From contig DAOLUH010000014.1 in assembly GCA_035420085.1 (NCBI GenBank), positions 1 to 64,000 on the forward strand: DNA of 64,000 nucleotides, written 5' to 3'. Both the position numbers and the translations under genes were made by a program. Source of the stretch: DSWT01 sp035420085. Its GTDB lineage: Bacteria > Chloroflexota > Anaerolineae > B4-G1 > SLSP01. Below the pieces are notes generated by a model. It did no database searches. It had not been told where the DNA came from and saw only the letters and a program-made list of their open reading frames with translations. This document shows positions 27,506-36,314 of this stretch, piece after piece (positions within the stretch are counted from its first letter, which is position 1; every line of letters starts with the position of its first letter).

Positions 27506-28879
27506 ATGACTGAACGTGAATCAATTAAAGAGACTATCGCTCCGCCCGAAAAAGCTTATTTGGTGGGCGTGGAATGGAAGACCATCCCCGATGGGAAATA
27601 CAAACCGGCTGCCTGGCCTGCTGAAGAGTCGTTGAGTGAGTTGGAGCGTCTGGCCGACACAGCCGGATTGGAAGTTGTGGGCCAGACCACGCAGAAATTG
27701 GAGCGCCCCAACGCTTCCACATTCATCGGCAAAGGCAAAGCTGCCGAGATTGCAGCGGATGCCCAACACCTGGGCGTTGATGTCGTCGTTTTCGATGACG
27801 AATTGACGCCCGGCCATCAGCGAGAGTTAGAGAAAATTTTCGGCAAAGACGTGAAGGTGATGGATCGCACCGGGCTGATCCTCGACATCTTTGCGCAGCA
27901 CGCGCACACACGCGAAGGCGCGCTGCAGGTCGAACTGGCGCAGTACGAATATCGCCTGCCCCGGCTGACGCAAACATGGACACAGCAGGCGCTCACCCGC
28001 CAGGCCGGCGGGCGCGCCGGCGGCAGCACCGGCGGCGTCGGCGTGCGCGGCCCCGGCGAGACCAAGCTGGAGATGGATCGCAACATCATCCGTCACCGCA
28101 TCACTCAGATCAAGCGTGAGTTGGAGAATGTGCGCGCGCAACGCGCCCGACATCGCAGCCAGCGCCGCCGCAGTGGATTGCCCACCGTCGCGCTGGTCGG
28201 CTACACCAACGCGGGCAAATCCACGCTGCTCAATACCCTCAGCGGCGCGGATGTTTACATCGCCGATCAACTCTTCGCCACGCTCGACCCCACGACGCGG
28301 CGCGTTACCTTGCCGGGCGGCGCGGTGGTGCTGTTGACGGATACCGTCGGGTTCATCCAGAAGCTCCCCACCGATTTGATCGCGGCCTTCCGCGCCACAC
28401 TGGAAGAGGTCATCGAAGCCGATCTGCTGCTGCACATCATTGACGCCAGCCACCCGAACGCGCTGGATCAGGCGCGCGCCGTCTACGCGACGCTCCAGGA
28501 GATCAAAGCGGCGGACGTGCCGATGATCAACGTGCTCAACAAAATTGATCGGCTCGCCGACCCGGATGCTGCCTGCGCTGCGTTGTGCGATTTACCCGAC
28601 AGCGTCGCCATTTCCGCGTTGACCAAACAGGGCTTGGACAGTCTGCTCCAACACATCGAAGAAGTCCTGGAAGCCGAGATGCAGCGCCTCGATGTGCTCA
28701 TCCCCTTCGACCGCGGCGACCTGGTCGGCCTATTCCACGAACGTGGTCTCATTGATAAGGAAGAATACCGTGAGACCGGCACGCGCATTGTGGGACGGCT
28801 GCCGGAGACGCTGGCCTTGCACTTTGGCGATTTTCGCACGCCGAAACGCGCCAAAACACAGACAGCAGTAGCGGATTAG
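27506..28879 (+). CDS. hflX: GTPase HflX
   Basis: The 457-residue protein has the HflX N-terminal domain (ERLADTAGLEVVGQTTQKLERPNAS in part, FIGKGKAAEI, VVVFDDELTPGHQRELEKI) with the glycine-rich GGRAGGSTGGVGVRGPGETKLE linker (in part) and a GTPase domain: GYTNAGKS (232-239), DTVGFIQKLP and NKID. HflX binds the large ribosomal subunit and can split stalled ribosomes. AAAGGA precedes the ATG at 27506; upstream codons to 27446 come from the purine array and are not credible protein. Confidence 0.95.
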   Translation: MTERESIKETIAPPEKAYLVGVEWKTIPDGKYKPAAWPAEESLSELERLADTAGLEVVGQTTQKLERPNASTFIGKGKAAEIAADAQHLGVDVVVFDDELTPGHQRELEKIFGKDVKVMDRTGLILDIFAQHAHTREGALQVELAQYEYRLPRLTQTWTQQALTRQAGGRAGGSTGGVGVRGPGETKLEMDRNIIRHRITQIKRELENVRAQRARHRSQRRRSGLPTVALVGYTNAGKSTLLNTLSGADVYIADQLFATLDPTTRRVTLPGGAVVLLTDTVGFIQKLPTDLIAAFRATLEEVIEADLLLHIIDASHPNALDQARAVYATLQEIKAADVPMINVLNKIDRLADPDAACAALCDLPDSVAISALTKQGLDSLLQHIEEVLEAEMQRLDVLIPFDRGDLVGLFHERGLIDKEEYRETGTRIVGRLPETLALHFGDFRTPKRAKTQTAVAD

Positions 28880-28921
28880 ACCCGTTTCAACGTTCCAACA
28901 ACTCACTTTCCGGGAGGCGAT

Positions 28922-29527
28922 TTGTCGCACTGGCGCAAGCAGCAAAGCAAGGAACTGTACTTCCAGAAGGCGAAGCAAGAAGGCTATCGCGCCCGCTCGG
29001 CGTACAAGCTCCTGCAAATCCAGGAGAAGTTCCACGTCATCCGGCGCAGCGACGTGGTGGTGGATTTGGGCGCCGCGCCAGGCTCGTGGTGCCAGGTGAC
29101 AGTGAAGTTGGTAGGCGACCGGGGGCGCGTGATTGCCCTCGACCTGCAGGAGATCGAACCGCTCCCTGGCGTCATCACCTTGCAGGGCGATATGACCGAT
29201 CCGGCAATCCAGGCGCAGGTGATTGAACTGGCCGGCGGGCGCGCCAACGTCGTCCTCAGCGACGCCGCGCCCTCCACCACCGGCATCAAACTGCGCGATC
29301 ACGTGCTCTCCATCGAGTTGGGGTACACGGCGCTCGCCGTCGCCAAACAACTGCTCATTCCTGGCGGCAACCTGGTCATCAAAGTCTTCGAGGGCGAAGA
29401 CCTGCCCGGCTTGATCCGCGCCGTCAAAATAGCCTTCCATCCGGTCAAAGTCCACACCCCCGCCGCCACCCGCAACGAAAGCTGGGAATCCTTCATCGTC
29501 GCCCAGGGGTTTAAAGGTAGACAGTAG
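28922..29527 (+). CDS. rlmE: 23S rRNA 2'-O-ribose methyltransferase RlmE (FtsJ)
   Basis: The 201-residue enzyme has the FtsJ fold: GYRARSAYKLLQIQEKF, the SAM motif VVVDLGAAPGSWCQV, DAAPSTTG, VIKVFEGED and NESWESF, giving the K-D-K-E catalytic set. It methylates U2552 of 23S rRNA in the A-loop. The TTG start at 28922 is supported by GGGAGG and alignment of the N-terminus. The last three codons and the TAG stop come from a GTAGACAG word array. Confidence 0.93.
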   Translation: MSHWRKQQSKELYFQKAKQEGYRARSAYKLLQIQEKFHVIRRSDVVVDLGAAPGSWCQVTVKLVGDRGRVIALDLQEIEPLPGVITLQGDMTDPAIQAQVIELAGGRANVVLSDAAPSTTGIKLRDHVLSIELGYTALAVAKQLLIPGGNLVIKVFEGEDLPGLIRAVKIAFHPVKVHTPAATRNESWESFIVAQGFKGRQ

Positions 29528-29548
29528 ACGGTAGACAGTAGACAGGGG
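29516..29548. repeat. GTAGACAG word array at the rlmE stop
   Basis: Four copies of an 8-bp word GGTAGACA/GTAGACGG. The rlmE stop is read from within the array. The same word is arrayed inside larC at 46088-46119. Confidence 0.88.
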
Positions 29549-29570
29549 CAGATTGAACCATACGCAACCC

Positions 29571-29624
29571 TTCACTGATTCGCTGATTCACTGATTCGCT
29601 CATTCGCTGATTTGGTGATTCGCT
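29571..29624. repeat. ATTCGCTG word array upstream of the SbcC-like gene
   Basis: Six to seven copies of the 8-bp word ATTCGCTG/ATTCACTG run right up to the ATG at 29625, leaving only a weak GGTG as ribosome site. The same word, inverted, makes up 59907-59995. Confidence 0.88.
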
Positions 29625-32351
29625 ATGATCCCTGAAGAACTACATTTACGTAATTTCCTCTCCCACCGCGAGACCGATCTGGACTTTCGCGGGGTGCACC
29701 TCGCCAGCCTGGTCGGCGAAAACGGCGCAGGGAAATCGGCGCTGCTGGATGCCATCACCTGGGCCGTGTGGGGCCGCTCGCGCGCGCCGTATGGACGCGA
29801 CGAGGACCTCGTCTACCACGGCGAGGACACCATCGAAGTCGAATACGTCTTTCGGATGCCGTACCAGGGCGGGGACGAGCGCCGCTGCCGTATCCTGCGC
29901 CGCCGCGAGCGCCAGGGACGCCGCTCCACCGGCTCGGTCCTGGATTTCCAGGTGCAGGGCGACAACGGCTGGCGCATCCTCACCGCCGACAGCATCCGCG
30001 AGACGCAAAACCGCATCGTCGAGCAACTGGGGCTGGATTACGACACCTTCATCAACTCCGCCTACCTGCGCCAGGGTCACGCCGATGAGTTCACCATCCA
30101 GACCTCCAGCGACCGCAAGCGCGTGCTCAGCGCCATCCTGGGGCTGGAGCGGTGGGTCGAGTACCAGGAGCGCGCCAAGAAACGGCTTTCCAGCGCGCAA
30201 GGTCGTCTGCAAGAGGTGGATCGTCGCCTGGACGAGACGACGCAGGAGTTGGCCCGCCGCCCGGAATATGAGGCGCAACTCGCCGAAGCGGAGCGGCAGG
30301 CGCGGGATGCCGAAGCGCGCCTCGCCGAAATCCAGACGCAGGTGGATAAAATCACCCGCATCCAGGAACAGGCGCTCGCGCTGCGGCGTCACATCGCCGA
30401 CCTGGACGAACGCCTCCAGCAAGAGAAAACGCGGCTGGCGCAACAGCGCAGCGAAGAGGAGATGCACCAGGGCCAACACGCCTACTACGCCGCGATGTTG
30501 GATCAAGCCGACGTCATTGAGACGAACTACCGGGCTTACCAGATCGCCGTTGGCGAGGAACGCGCCTGGGGCGAGAAACTCGGCCAGGCGGCGCGGCTGC
30601 AGAGCGAAAAGGCGCAATGGGAAGGCGTCATCGCGGCAGAACGGGAGAAGCTCAACAAGCAACTGCGCGCGGCAGACCAGGAAATCGCCCGCCTCGACCA
30701 CGCCATCGCCGAGAACCGCGCCCGGATGGAGCGCGCACTCAGCGATTTGCAAGGGCAGATCACCCTCCTGCGCGAACGCACTGTTGATCCGGCGCTGCTG
30801 GCCGACCTCGAAGCTGCCCGCGCGGAACTGGCGCATCTGGAACACATCACCCAGGAACAAGAAGCCGTCCGCGCAGCCTTGCAAGCTGGCGAAGTCGAAC
30901 GCACGCGACTCGTCGAGCGCAACCGCCAGCTCCGCGACCTGATGAACGAAGCCAAAAGTCGCATCGAAGCGTTGGCGGAGGCTGAAGCCGCGTGTCCTTT
31001 GTGCCGCCAGCCCCTCACCCCTGAACACCAGGAACGTCTGCTCACAGAAATCCAGGCCGAAGGCGAAACGATGGGCGACGAACACCGGGCCAATGCGACC
31101 CGTATTCAAGCCCTGCAGGGGGAAAAGACCACGCTGCAACAGCGCGTCCAGGAATACGACAAATTGCTCCACGCGCGTCCCCGGCAAGAACAGACTGTCG
31201 CCCGGCTGCAACAACAGATCGAACAGAGCGATACTGCGCGCGAGCGCATCGCCGAGCTACAGGCGCAGGCCGAGATTGTGATGCAGCACATCGCCGCCGA
31301 AGCCTACGCCGACGCCGAACGAGATAAACGCGCGCAAGCCATTGAGCGATTGAACGCACATCAGGCGCGTCTCGACCAGGAAGACTACGCCGCTGAAGCG
31401 CGCGCCGCTCTCGCCGACGTCCTCGCGGCGTTGGGCGAACTCGGCTACGACGCTGCCGCGCACCAGGACGTCAAAAACCGCATCCAGGCGCTCAGCAGCG
31501 CCGAAGCAGACTACCGCGAGCTGGAAAAGGCGCGCGTCAGCTTGGAAAAGGAAGCCGAAACGCTCAAGCGCCTCGCGCTGGAGATCGAAGTACAGCAAGG
31601 GCGCATCGCCAAACTCAACGACGAGCGCGCTGCACAAGAAACGGCGCTCGATGCGTTGCGTCCCGCCCTGGCAGAAGCGCCGCGCCTGGAATACCAGCTC
31701 AACCAGGCGCGCCAGCAAGAGTCGCTGGCCCGGCAGCGGGTGGGCGCGGCGCGGCAGAATCTCACCGCGCTGCAAACGCTGGAACGCCGTCTGACGGATA
31801 TGCGCGCCCAACGTGAGGAACTGGCGCAACGGGTGGGAATGCTCGCCGAACTGCGCGACGCTTTCGGCGTCAATGGCATCCCGGCGATGATCATCGAGCA
31901 CACACTGCCGGAGCTGGAACGCGAGGCCAACCACATTCTCCAAAGCCTCACCGGTGGGCGGATGCACGTCCGCCTCGAGACGCAGCGCGAAACCAAAACG
32001 GGGAATCTGCGCGAGACGCTGGACATCATCATCAGCGACGAGAAAGGCGCGCGCCCTTATGAAAACTATAGTGGCGGGGAGCAATTCCGCGTCAACTTCG
32101 CCATCCGCGTGGCGCTCTCGCGGATGCTGGCACAACGCGCGGGAGTGCGCCTGCGCTCCCTCTTCGTGGACGAAGGCTTTGGTTCTCTCGACGCGGAGGG
32201 CCGGCAACGGCTCGTCGAAGCCGTCAAAACCGTGCAGCACGAATTCGACCTGATCCTCGTCATCACGCACATTGACGAACTGCGGGAGGCGTTCCCGACG
32301 CAGATTCAGGTGACGAAGGGTGAGGGGGGATCGGTGGTTGAGGTTGTTTAG
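29625..32351 (+). CDS. sbcC: SbcC/Rad50-like SMC-type ATPase
   Basis: The 908-residue protein starts MIPEELHLRNFLSHRETDLDF and has Walker A GENGAGKS (about 34-41), long coiled coils rich in E/Q/R on both sides of a zinc hook (CPLC, Cys457 and Cys460), and a C-terminal lobe with signature YSGGEQFRVNFAI and Walker B LFVDEGFGSLD. Rad50/SbcC works with the nuclease Mre11/SbcD at broken ends and hairpins. No SbcD gene is adjacent here; rlmE precedes it. It could act with a nuclease encoded elsewhere. The gap to the next gene (32352-32459) shows nothing. Confidence 0.92.
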   Translation: MIPEELHLRNFLSHRETDLDFRGVHLASLVGENGAGKSALLDAITWAVWGRSRAPYGRDEDLVYHGEDTIEVEYVFRMPYQGGDERRCRILRRRERQGRRSTGSVLDFQVQGDNGWRILTADSIRETQNRIVEQLGLDYDTFINSAYLRQGHADEFTIQTSSDRKRVLSAILGLERWVEYQERAKKRLSSAQGRLQEVDRRLDETTQELARRPEYEAQLAEAERQARDAEARLAEIQTQVDKITRIQEQALALRRHIADLDERLQQEKTRLAQQRSEEEMHQGQHAYYAAMLDQADVIETNYRAYQIAVGEERAWGEKLGQAARLQSEKAQWEGVIAAEREKLNKQLRAADQEIARLDHAIAENRARMERALSDLQGQITLLRERTVDPALLADLEAARAELAHLEHITQEQEAVRAALQAGEVERTRLVERNRQLRDLMNEAKSRIEALAEAEAACPLCRQPLTPEHQERLLTEIQAEGETMGDEHRANATRIQALQGEKTTLQQRVQEYDKLLHARPRQEQTVARLQQQIEQSDTARERIAELQAQAEIVMQHIAAEAYADAERDKRAQAIERLNAHQARLDQEDYAAEARAALADVLAALGELGYDAAAHQDVKNRIQALSSAEADYRELEKARVSLEKEAETLKRLALEIEVQQGRIAKLNDERAAQETALDALRPALAEAPRLEYQLNQARQQESLARQRVGAARQNLTALQTLERRLTDMRAQREELAQRVGMLAELRDAFGVNGIPAMIIEHTLPELEREANHILQSLTGGRMHVRLETQRETKTGNLRETLDIIISDEKGARPYENYSGGEQFRVNFAIRVALSRMLAQRAGVRLRSLFVDEGFGSLDAEGRQRLVEAVKTVQHEFDLILVITHIDELREAFPTQIQVTKGEGGSVVEVV

Positions 32352-32459
32352 CCTTGAAAGGCATTGGACGCAGATTTTTCCTTCATCATCTGCGAAAACC
32401 TGCATAATCTTTGCCTTGCCTAACTGCGTGAACAGTGTGTGCGCCGACCCGATGTAGAG

Positions 32460-32702
32460 CTAAGCCGTTTGTAATTGAGGGTGAAGCGTATTGGAGAAAG
32501 AAACTCTGATGACTTTATCTATACTCTGTGGCAAATCAAGCAGCACAAAATAGTGAGCGGGATAGAGATAATCCTCGCCGCTTTCATCAATAATCCGCAC
32601 GTCTCCATCGGCAGCGGCATCCTCATCAGCCACAACACGATAGAGTTTGTGCCGCTCCAAGGATGCAAGATATCCTTTATTGTCAATGCAAATCGCAAAC
32701 AT
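32460..32702 (-). CDS. Small protein with DESGEDYLYP motif
   Basis: The 80-residue protein reads MFAICIDNKGYLASLERHKLYRV then IIDESGEDYLYPAHYFVLLDLP. I believe similar small proteins (C-x-DN-x-GYxxSLE ... DESGEDYLYP) occur in cyanobacteria and Chloroflexota, but I know no function. It lies 26 bp behind another small gene, at the end of a leftward run starting with the CPBP protease gene. GAGG lies about ten bases before the ATG. Confidence 0.7.
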   Translation of the reverse strand: MFAICIDNKGYLASLERHKLYRVVADEDAAADGDVRIIDESGEDYLYPAHYFVLLDLPQSIDKVIRVSFSNTLHPQLQTA

Positions 32703-32728
32703 AGTTATCAGCCTCTGGTCTTTCTACC

Positions 32729-32833
32729 CTAATCCAAATAACGTTTACGCTTGATTTCTCTCTTGCCAATCCCATGCGCTTCATACCAGTGCAGTTCAGC
32801 ACGATGGATGCGCCCATTCGAGAGACGTACCAT
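32729..32833 (-). CDS. Very small protein (34 residues), MVRLSNG type
   Basis: The ATG at 32833 has AAGGG upstream. The product begins MVRLSNGRIHRAELHWYEAH and ends KRKRYLD. The frame is open further upstream without a start codon (WWRKLKGIA), overlapping the end of phzF. The wording VRLSNG...AELHWYEAHGIG looks like a real conserved protein that I recall near the DESGEDYLYP small protein. The two may form a pair such as toxin-antitoxin; that is inference. Confidence 0.5.
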   Translation of the reverse strand: MVRLSNGRIHRAELHWYEAHGIGKREIKRKRYLD

Positions 32834-32862
32834 AGCAATGCCCTTGAGTTTACGCCACCAAT

Positions 32863-33717
32863 TTACACATACAACTCCCCTTTGAACACCACCACCGCAC
32901 TTCCCGTCAGTTCCACGCGCTCATTTCCCGCCAGCCGCACGCCGATCTCGCCGCCGCGTGCGGAGGCCTGGTAGGCGTGCATCTCCGTCTTGCCCAGGCG
33001 CGCGGACCAATACGGCGTGAGCAGCGTGTGCGCCGAGCCGGTGACAGGGTCTTCGTTGATCCCCACCCACGGCGCGAAGAAACGCGAGACAAAGTCGTAG
33101 GGCGGCTCACCTGCCGCCGTCACAAGCAAGCCGCGATACGGCGCCATACCCTCACACGCCATCAGCGCCGCGAAGTCCGGCTGCAACCCCCGCACCTGTT
33201 GCGCCGTCGGAAGATGGAGGAGCAGGTCGTGAGTATTTGCGCCGTAAGCAGCCGCTTCCGCCCGCTCAGCGCCGATCGCATGGAGCACACCAGGAGGTAC
33301 TTCACACGGAACCGGCGTATCCACCGGGAAGTCGAGCAGGATGGTCTGGACATCCCCATGCCCGCCCTTGATATGGCGGGCGACCAGATCGCCGCTCAAT
33401 GTCTGGAATGTGACGACGCTTGCTTTCACGCCCACCGCGCCGAACAGGGTGGCCGCCGTCCCCAGCGTTGCGTGCCCGCAGAGCCGCACTTCCACTTTGG
33501 GCGTAAACCAGCGCAGGGAAAAGGTCGTCGCCGTGGGCCAATGCGCGTCGCCGACGGGCATCACGAACGCCGTTTCGGAGAGGTTCATCTCGGCGGCGAT
33601 GGCTTGCATCACCGCATCGTCGAGGGGGTGCGACAGCAAACAGACCGCCGCCGGATTGCCCCGGAACGGGATGCGGGTAAAGGCATCAACTTGATACAAT
33701 GGGATGGTGTTTTTCAT
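32863..33717 (-). CDS. PhzF-family isomerase
   Basis: The 284-residue protein has the diaminopimelate-epimerase-like fold of PhzF proteins: QVDAFTRIPFRGNPAAVCLL, AAEMNLSETAFV with the catalytic Glu, LRWFTPKVEVRLCGHATLG, and GINEDPVTGSAHTLL. PhzF itself works in phenazine synthesis; most homologues have unknown substrates and no other phenazine gene is present. GGAGG fits the ATG at 33717 (a second ATG lies at 33720). It is 21 bp behind rlmD in the same direction. Confidence 0.9.
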   Translation of the reverse strand: MKNTIPLYQVDAFTRIPFRGNPAAVCLLSHPLDDAVMQAIAAEMNLSETAFVMPVGDAHWPTATTFSLRWFTPKVEVRLCGHATLGTAATLFGAVGVKASVVTFQTLSGDLVARHIKGGHGDVQTILLDFPVDTPVPCEVPPGVLHAIGAERAEAAAYGANTHDLLLHLPTAQQVRGLQPDFAALMACEGMAPYRGLLVTAAGEPPYDFVSRFFAPWVGINEDPVTGSAHTLLTPYWSARLGKTEMHAYQASARGGEIGVRLAGNERVELTGSAVVVFKGELYV

Positions 33718-33738
33718 CATTGCCTCCATCAACATAAG

Positions 33739-34974
33739 TTATCGCGTCAGCAGCGCGACGTTCTCGATGTGGTACGTTTGCGGGAACAGATCCACCGGCT
33801 GGACCCATTCCAGGGTATAGCCATGTTTCACCAGACGGCGGGCGTCGCGGGCCAGGGTGGCGGGATCGCACGAGACGTAGACGATGCGCGCCGGGCCGTG
33901 CGCCGCCAATGCATCTAGCGCCGGCAGTTCCAGGCCGGTACGCGGCGGATCAACCACCACCGCGTCGAGCTTGTGCTCTACGGTCGGCAACAGCACCTCC
34001 ACTGTGCCTTCAAGGATGGTGACGTTGTCCGCCCCGGCCAGGTTGTGCCGCGCATCGGCCACCGCCGCCGGATGTACCTCGATGCCGGTCACGTGGCCGG
34101 CTTCCTCGCTCAAAAAGGCGGTGAACAGCCCCACGCCGCAATACGCATCCAGCACTTTCTGGTAGCCGCGCGGCTCCAGCGCCTCCATCACCACCTCCAC
34201 CAACTGCGCAGCCTGCACCGTGTTCACCTGGTAGAAACTCGTCGCCGAAATGCGGAACTCGCGCTCGTGGACAGCTTCGAGGATGTAATCCAGGCCGATG
34301 AGCGGCGCGATGGCGTCGTCGTGGCGGATCTGCACGATGGAAAGCGGGAAATCCACCTCTAGTGAGGGAGATTCTTCTTCAAGCGCCTGCAGAACCACCA
34401 TCAAGTCGCCGGTCGCCGTGCCAGCGCGCAGTTCCATCCATTCCAACTCAGGATAAGCCATGTCCAGCGAGTGCAAAAGATCGTTCAGCATAGGATGCAG
34501 GATCAGGCAATCATCCACGGGATATACGTCATGGCTGCGGGCGGAGAGGAACCCCAGGCGACCCTCGGCGTTGGTGCGGAAAAGCGCGTGATTGCGGTAC
34601 TCCCAGCCCGTCGCATCGGGCAGCGGTTCGAGAATCGGCGGCGCCTCGAATTTGCCGACGCGGCGGAACTGATCCAGCACCACCAATCCCTTGAGGCGCG
34701 CCTGCACCGCGTAATCAATATGCTGCCACTGACAACCGCCGCACGCCTCCGGGCCAAAGTACGGGCACGGCGGCGCGACGCGGGAGGGCGAAGGTTCGAG
34801 AACGTCCAGCAGACGCCCGCGCGCATACCGCCCGCGATCCTCGACCAGTTCAACCCGCACACGCTCGCCGGGAATGGCGTATGGCACGAAGACGGCGCGG
34901 CCTTCGTGGTGGCCGATGGCTTCGCCGCCGTGGGCCATCGCATCGAGTTTGAGGGTAATCATAGTATCGGACAT
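33739..34974 (-). CDS. rlmD: 23S rRNA (uracil-C5)-methyltransferase, RumA/RlmD-like
   Basis: The 411-residue enzyme has an N-terminal TRAM domain (LKLDAMAHGGEAIGHHEGRAVFV in part), four cysteines for a 4Fe-4S cluster (Cys70, 78, 81 and 156), and a C-terminal SAM domain: FYQVNTVQAAQL, DAYCGVGLFTAFL, VDPPRTGLE and YVSCDPATLARD with the catalytic Cys. The family methylates U1939 or U747 of 23S rRNA; which one cannot be settled here. It is 24 bp behind the CPBP gene. Confidence 0.93.
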   Translation of the reverse strand: MSDTMITLKLDAMAHGGEAIGHHEGRAVFVPYAIPGERVRVELVEDRGRYARGRLLDVLEPSPSRVAPPCPYFGPEACGGCQWQHIDYAVQARLKGLVVLDQFRRVGKFEAPPILEPLPDATGWEYRNHALFRTNAEGRLGFLSARSHDVYPVDDCLILHPMLNDLLHSLDMAYPELEWMELRAGTATGDLMVVLQALEEESPSLEVDFPLSIVQIRHDDAIAPLIGLDYILEAVHEREFRISATSFYQVNTVQAAQLVEVVMEALEPRGYQKVLDAYCGVGLFTAFLSEEAGHVTGIEVHPAAVADARHNLAGADNVTILEGTVEVLLPTVEHKLDAVVVDPPRTGLELPALDALAAHGPARIVYVSCDPATLARDARRLVKHGYTLEWVQPVDLFPQTYHIENVALLTR

Positions 34975-34998
34975 GATGGAACTCCCAGAAACAAGAAA

Positions 34999-35607
34999 TT
35001 AGAGGGTGGTGAGCCAGATGGTGAAGAAGGAGACGAAAACATGAATGAGAAAGGGATAGAAGAACGAGTCCGTTTCCCACGCCACCCACCCAAAGGCCGA
35101 ACCACCCACAATACAGCTCAACGTCTCCAATTCCGGCTTGCTGAGATGCCCAAAGGTGAACATTATGGCCTGGAACAAAATGGCCCACGGGCCGATAATA
35201 TCCGCCAGACTGAAAATCAGGAAGCCTCGGAAGAAGAACTCCCAACTGATCAAATCCGAGATCACCCACCCCAGCGTTCCCCAGAAGCCGCCGCTTGCCC
35301 AGAGGTGCGCATAATACGCCGTGAAATCCGGTCCCCGCGCCGTGAACCACAACACTGGCGTCATCAAAATCCATCCGCCGAGGGTGAGTAACAGGCCCTT
35401 ACGCCATTGACCCGCCCGCACGCCATAGTCCTTAAGGGGCCGCCTAAAGACGATCAACATCACGAGCGGCGCGAGCAAATACAACACCCCTGATTGCGCC
35501 GGCGGGAAGCGGTGATAATAGTCCAACACCAGCGCAATCGTCGCGTAGACCAGAATGACGACGCTCTGCCAGGCCGGATAGGATGTTCTTTTCTTGGACG
35601 ACAGCAT
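34999..35607 (-). CDS. CPBP-family intramembrane protease (variant motif)
   Basis: The 202-residue membrane protein has about six helices. CPBP/Abi proteases carry an E-E-x3-R and an F-x3-H motif; here the first reads Trp122-Glu123-FFF-Arg127 and the second Phe150-TFG-His154, so one metal-motif Glu is missing. The start at 35607 is chosen because an extended -10 (TGGTATAAT) ends six bases earlier, which implies a leaderless transcript. The longer frame from 35661 would begin upstream of that promoter. It heads the run into rlmD and phzF. Confidence 0.82.
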   Translation of the reverse strand: MLSSKKRTSYPAWQSVVILVYATIALVLDYYHRFPPAQSGVLYLLAPLVMLIVFRRPLKDYGVRAGQWRKGLLLTLGGWILMTPVLWFTARGPDFTAYYAHLWASGGFWGTLGWVISDLISWEFFFRGFLIFSLADIIGPWAILFQAIMFTFGHLSKPELETLSCIVGGSAFGWVAWETDSFFYPFLIHVFVSFFTIWLTTL

Positions 35608-35613
35608 ATCCTG

Positions 35614-35622
35614 ATTATACCA
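35614..35622 (-). promoter_or_regulatory. Extended -10 promoter of the CPBP gene
   Basis: TGG-TATAAT on the minus strand, six bases before the ATG at 35607. Confidence 0.6.
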
Positions 35623-35648
35623 GCAGCCGCAAAAGTCGAAAACACATC

Positions 35649-35676
35649 TTGCGAAAAACACTGTCTATGGTATACT
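35649..35676 (+). promoter_or_regulatory. rpsO promoter
   Basis: TTGCGA (35649-35654), 16 bp ending TGG, TATACT (35671-35676). It is back to back with the CPBP promoter. Confidence 0.7.
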
Positions 35677-35752
35677 CCATCTCATAGTTGACCACTGGCC
35701 GAAACGAAACTAGAAAAACGATCGGTTGGTTCTCGAAAAGGAGTAGAGAAGC

Positions 35753-36019
35753 GTGTTAGACAGAGAAGAAAAGCAGGAAATTATCAAGGAGTACGCCCTG
35801 ACAGAAGGTGATACCGGCTCGCCTGAGGTGCAGATTGCGCTTTTGACGCACCGCATCAACGACCTGACCGAACATTTGCAAGCGCACAAGCACGATCAAA
35901 GCTCGCGCCGCGGATTATTGAAGATGGTAGGACAGCGGCGTCGCCAACTGGCCTATCTTCAGAAGACAGACCTTGAGCGCTACCGCACTCTCATTCAACG
36001 GCTCGGGTTGCGCAAATAA
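35753..36019 (+). CDS. rpsO: Ribosomal protein S15
   Basis: The 88-residue protein matches S15 over its full length: TGSPEVQIALLTHRINDLTEHL, HKHDQSSRRGLLKMVGQRRRQL (in part) and YRTLIQRLGLRK. It binds 16S rRNA helices at the three-way junction and nucleates the platform. GTG start at 35753 with AAAGGAG upstream. Followed by a hairpin and then pnp, the common rpsO-pnp order. Confidence 0.97.
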   Translation: MLDREEKQEIIKEYALTEGDTGSPEVQIALLTHRINDLTEHLQAHKHDQSSRRGLLKMVGQRRRQLAYLQKTDLERYRTLIQRLGLRK

Positions 36020-36046
36020 AGTATCGGTTCACCGCTCAACCATGTC

Positions 36047-36081
36047 AAACGAGTAGATGTGAATAACCCATCTACTCGTTT
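36047..36081 (+). terminator. Hairpin between rpsO and pnp
   Basis: A 13-bp perfect stem AAACGAGTAGATG with a 9-base loop, followed by a weak T-run. In other bacteria the rpsO-pnp hairpin is an RNase processing site; either role is possible. The 295-bp gap to pnp holds nothing else I can identify. Confidence 0.7.
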
Positions 36082-36314
36082 GTCTGTATAACAAAGGTGT
36101 GTTGTCCTTACGGGGCGCGTTTCGCTGCTGCGCAAGGTTTAATCAGGAAAATATCATATCAATCCGGCCAACTCGCGTGACCGTGTTAACGTGTAGCGAA
36201 GGTGGGAATTGGGGTTTGGGGTGCAACGCCGCATAGCGGTGTACAACAGCCCCCAGTTTCTGACCTTCGACACTGCAACCGGCATACCCGGAGCAACCGG
36301 AACAGGAGGAAACA

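Noticed and set aside
29516..29624. CRISPR-like array between rlmE and the SbcC-like gene
   Set aside because: Units are 8 bp with no spacers; this is a word array.
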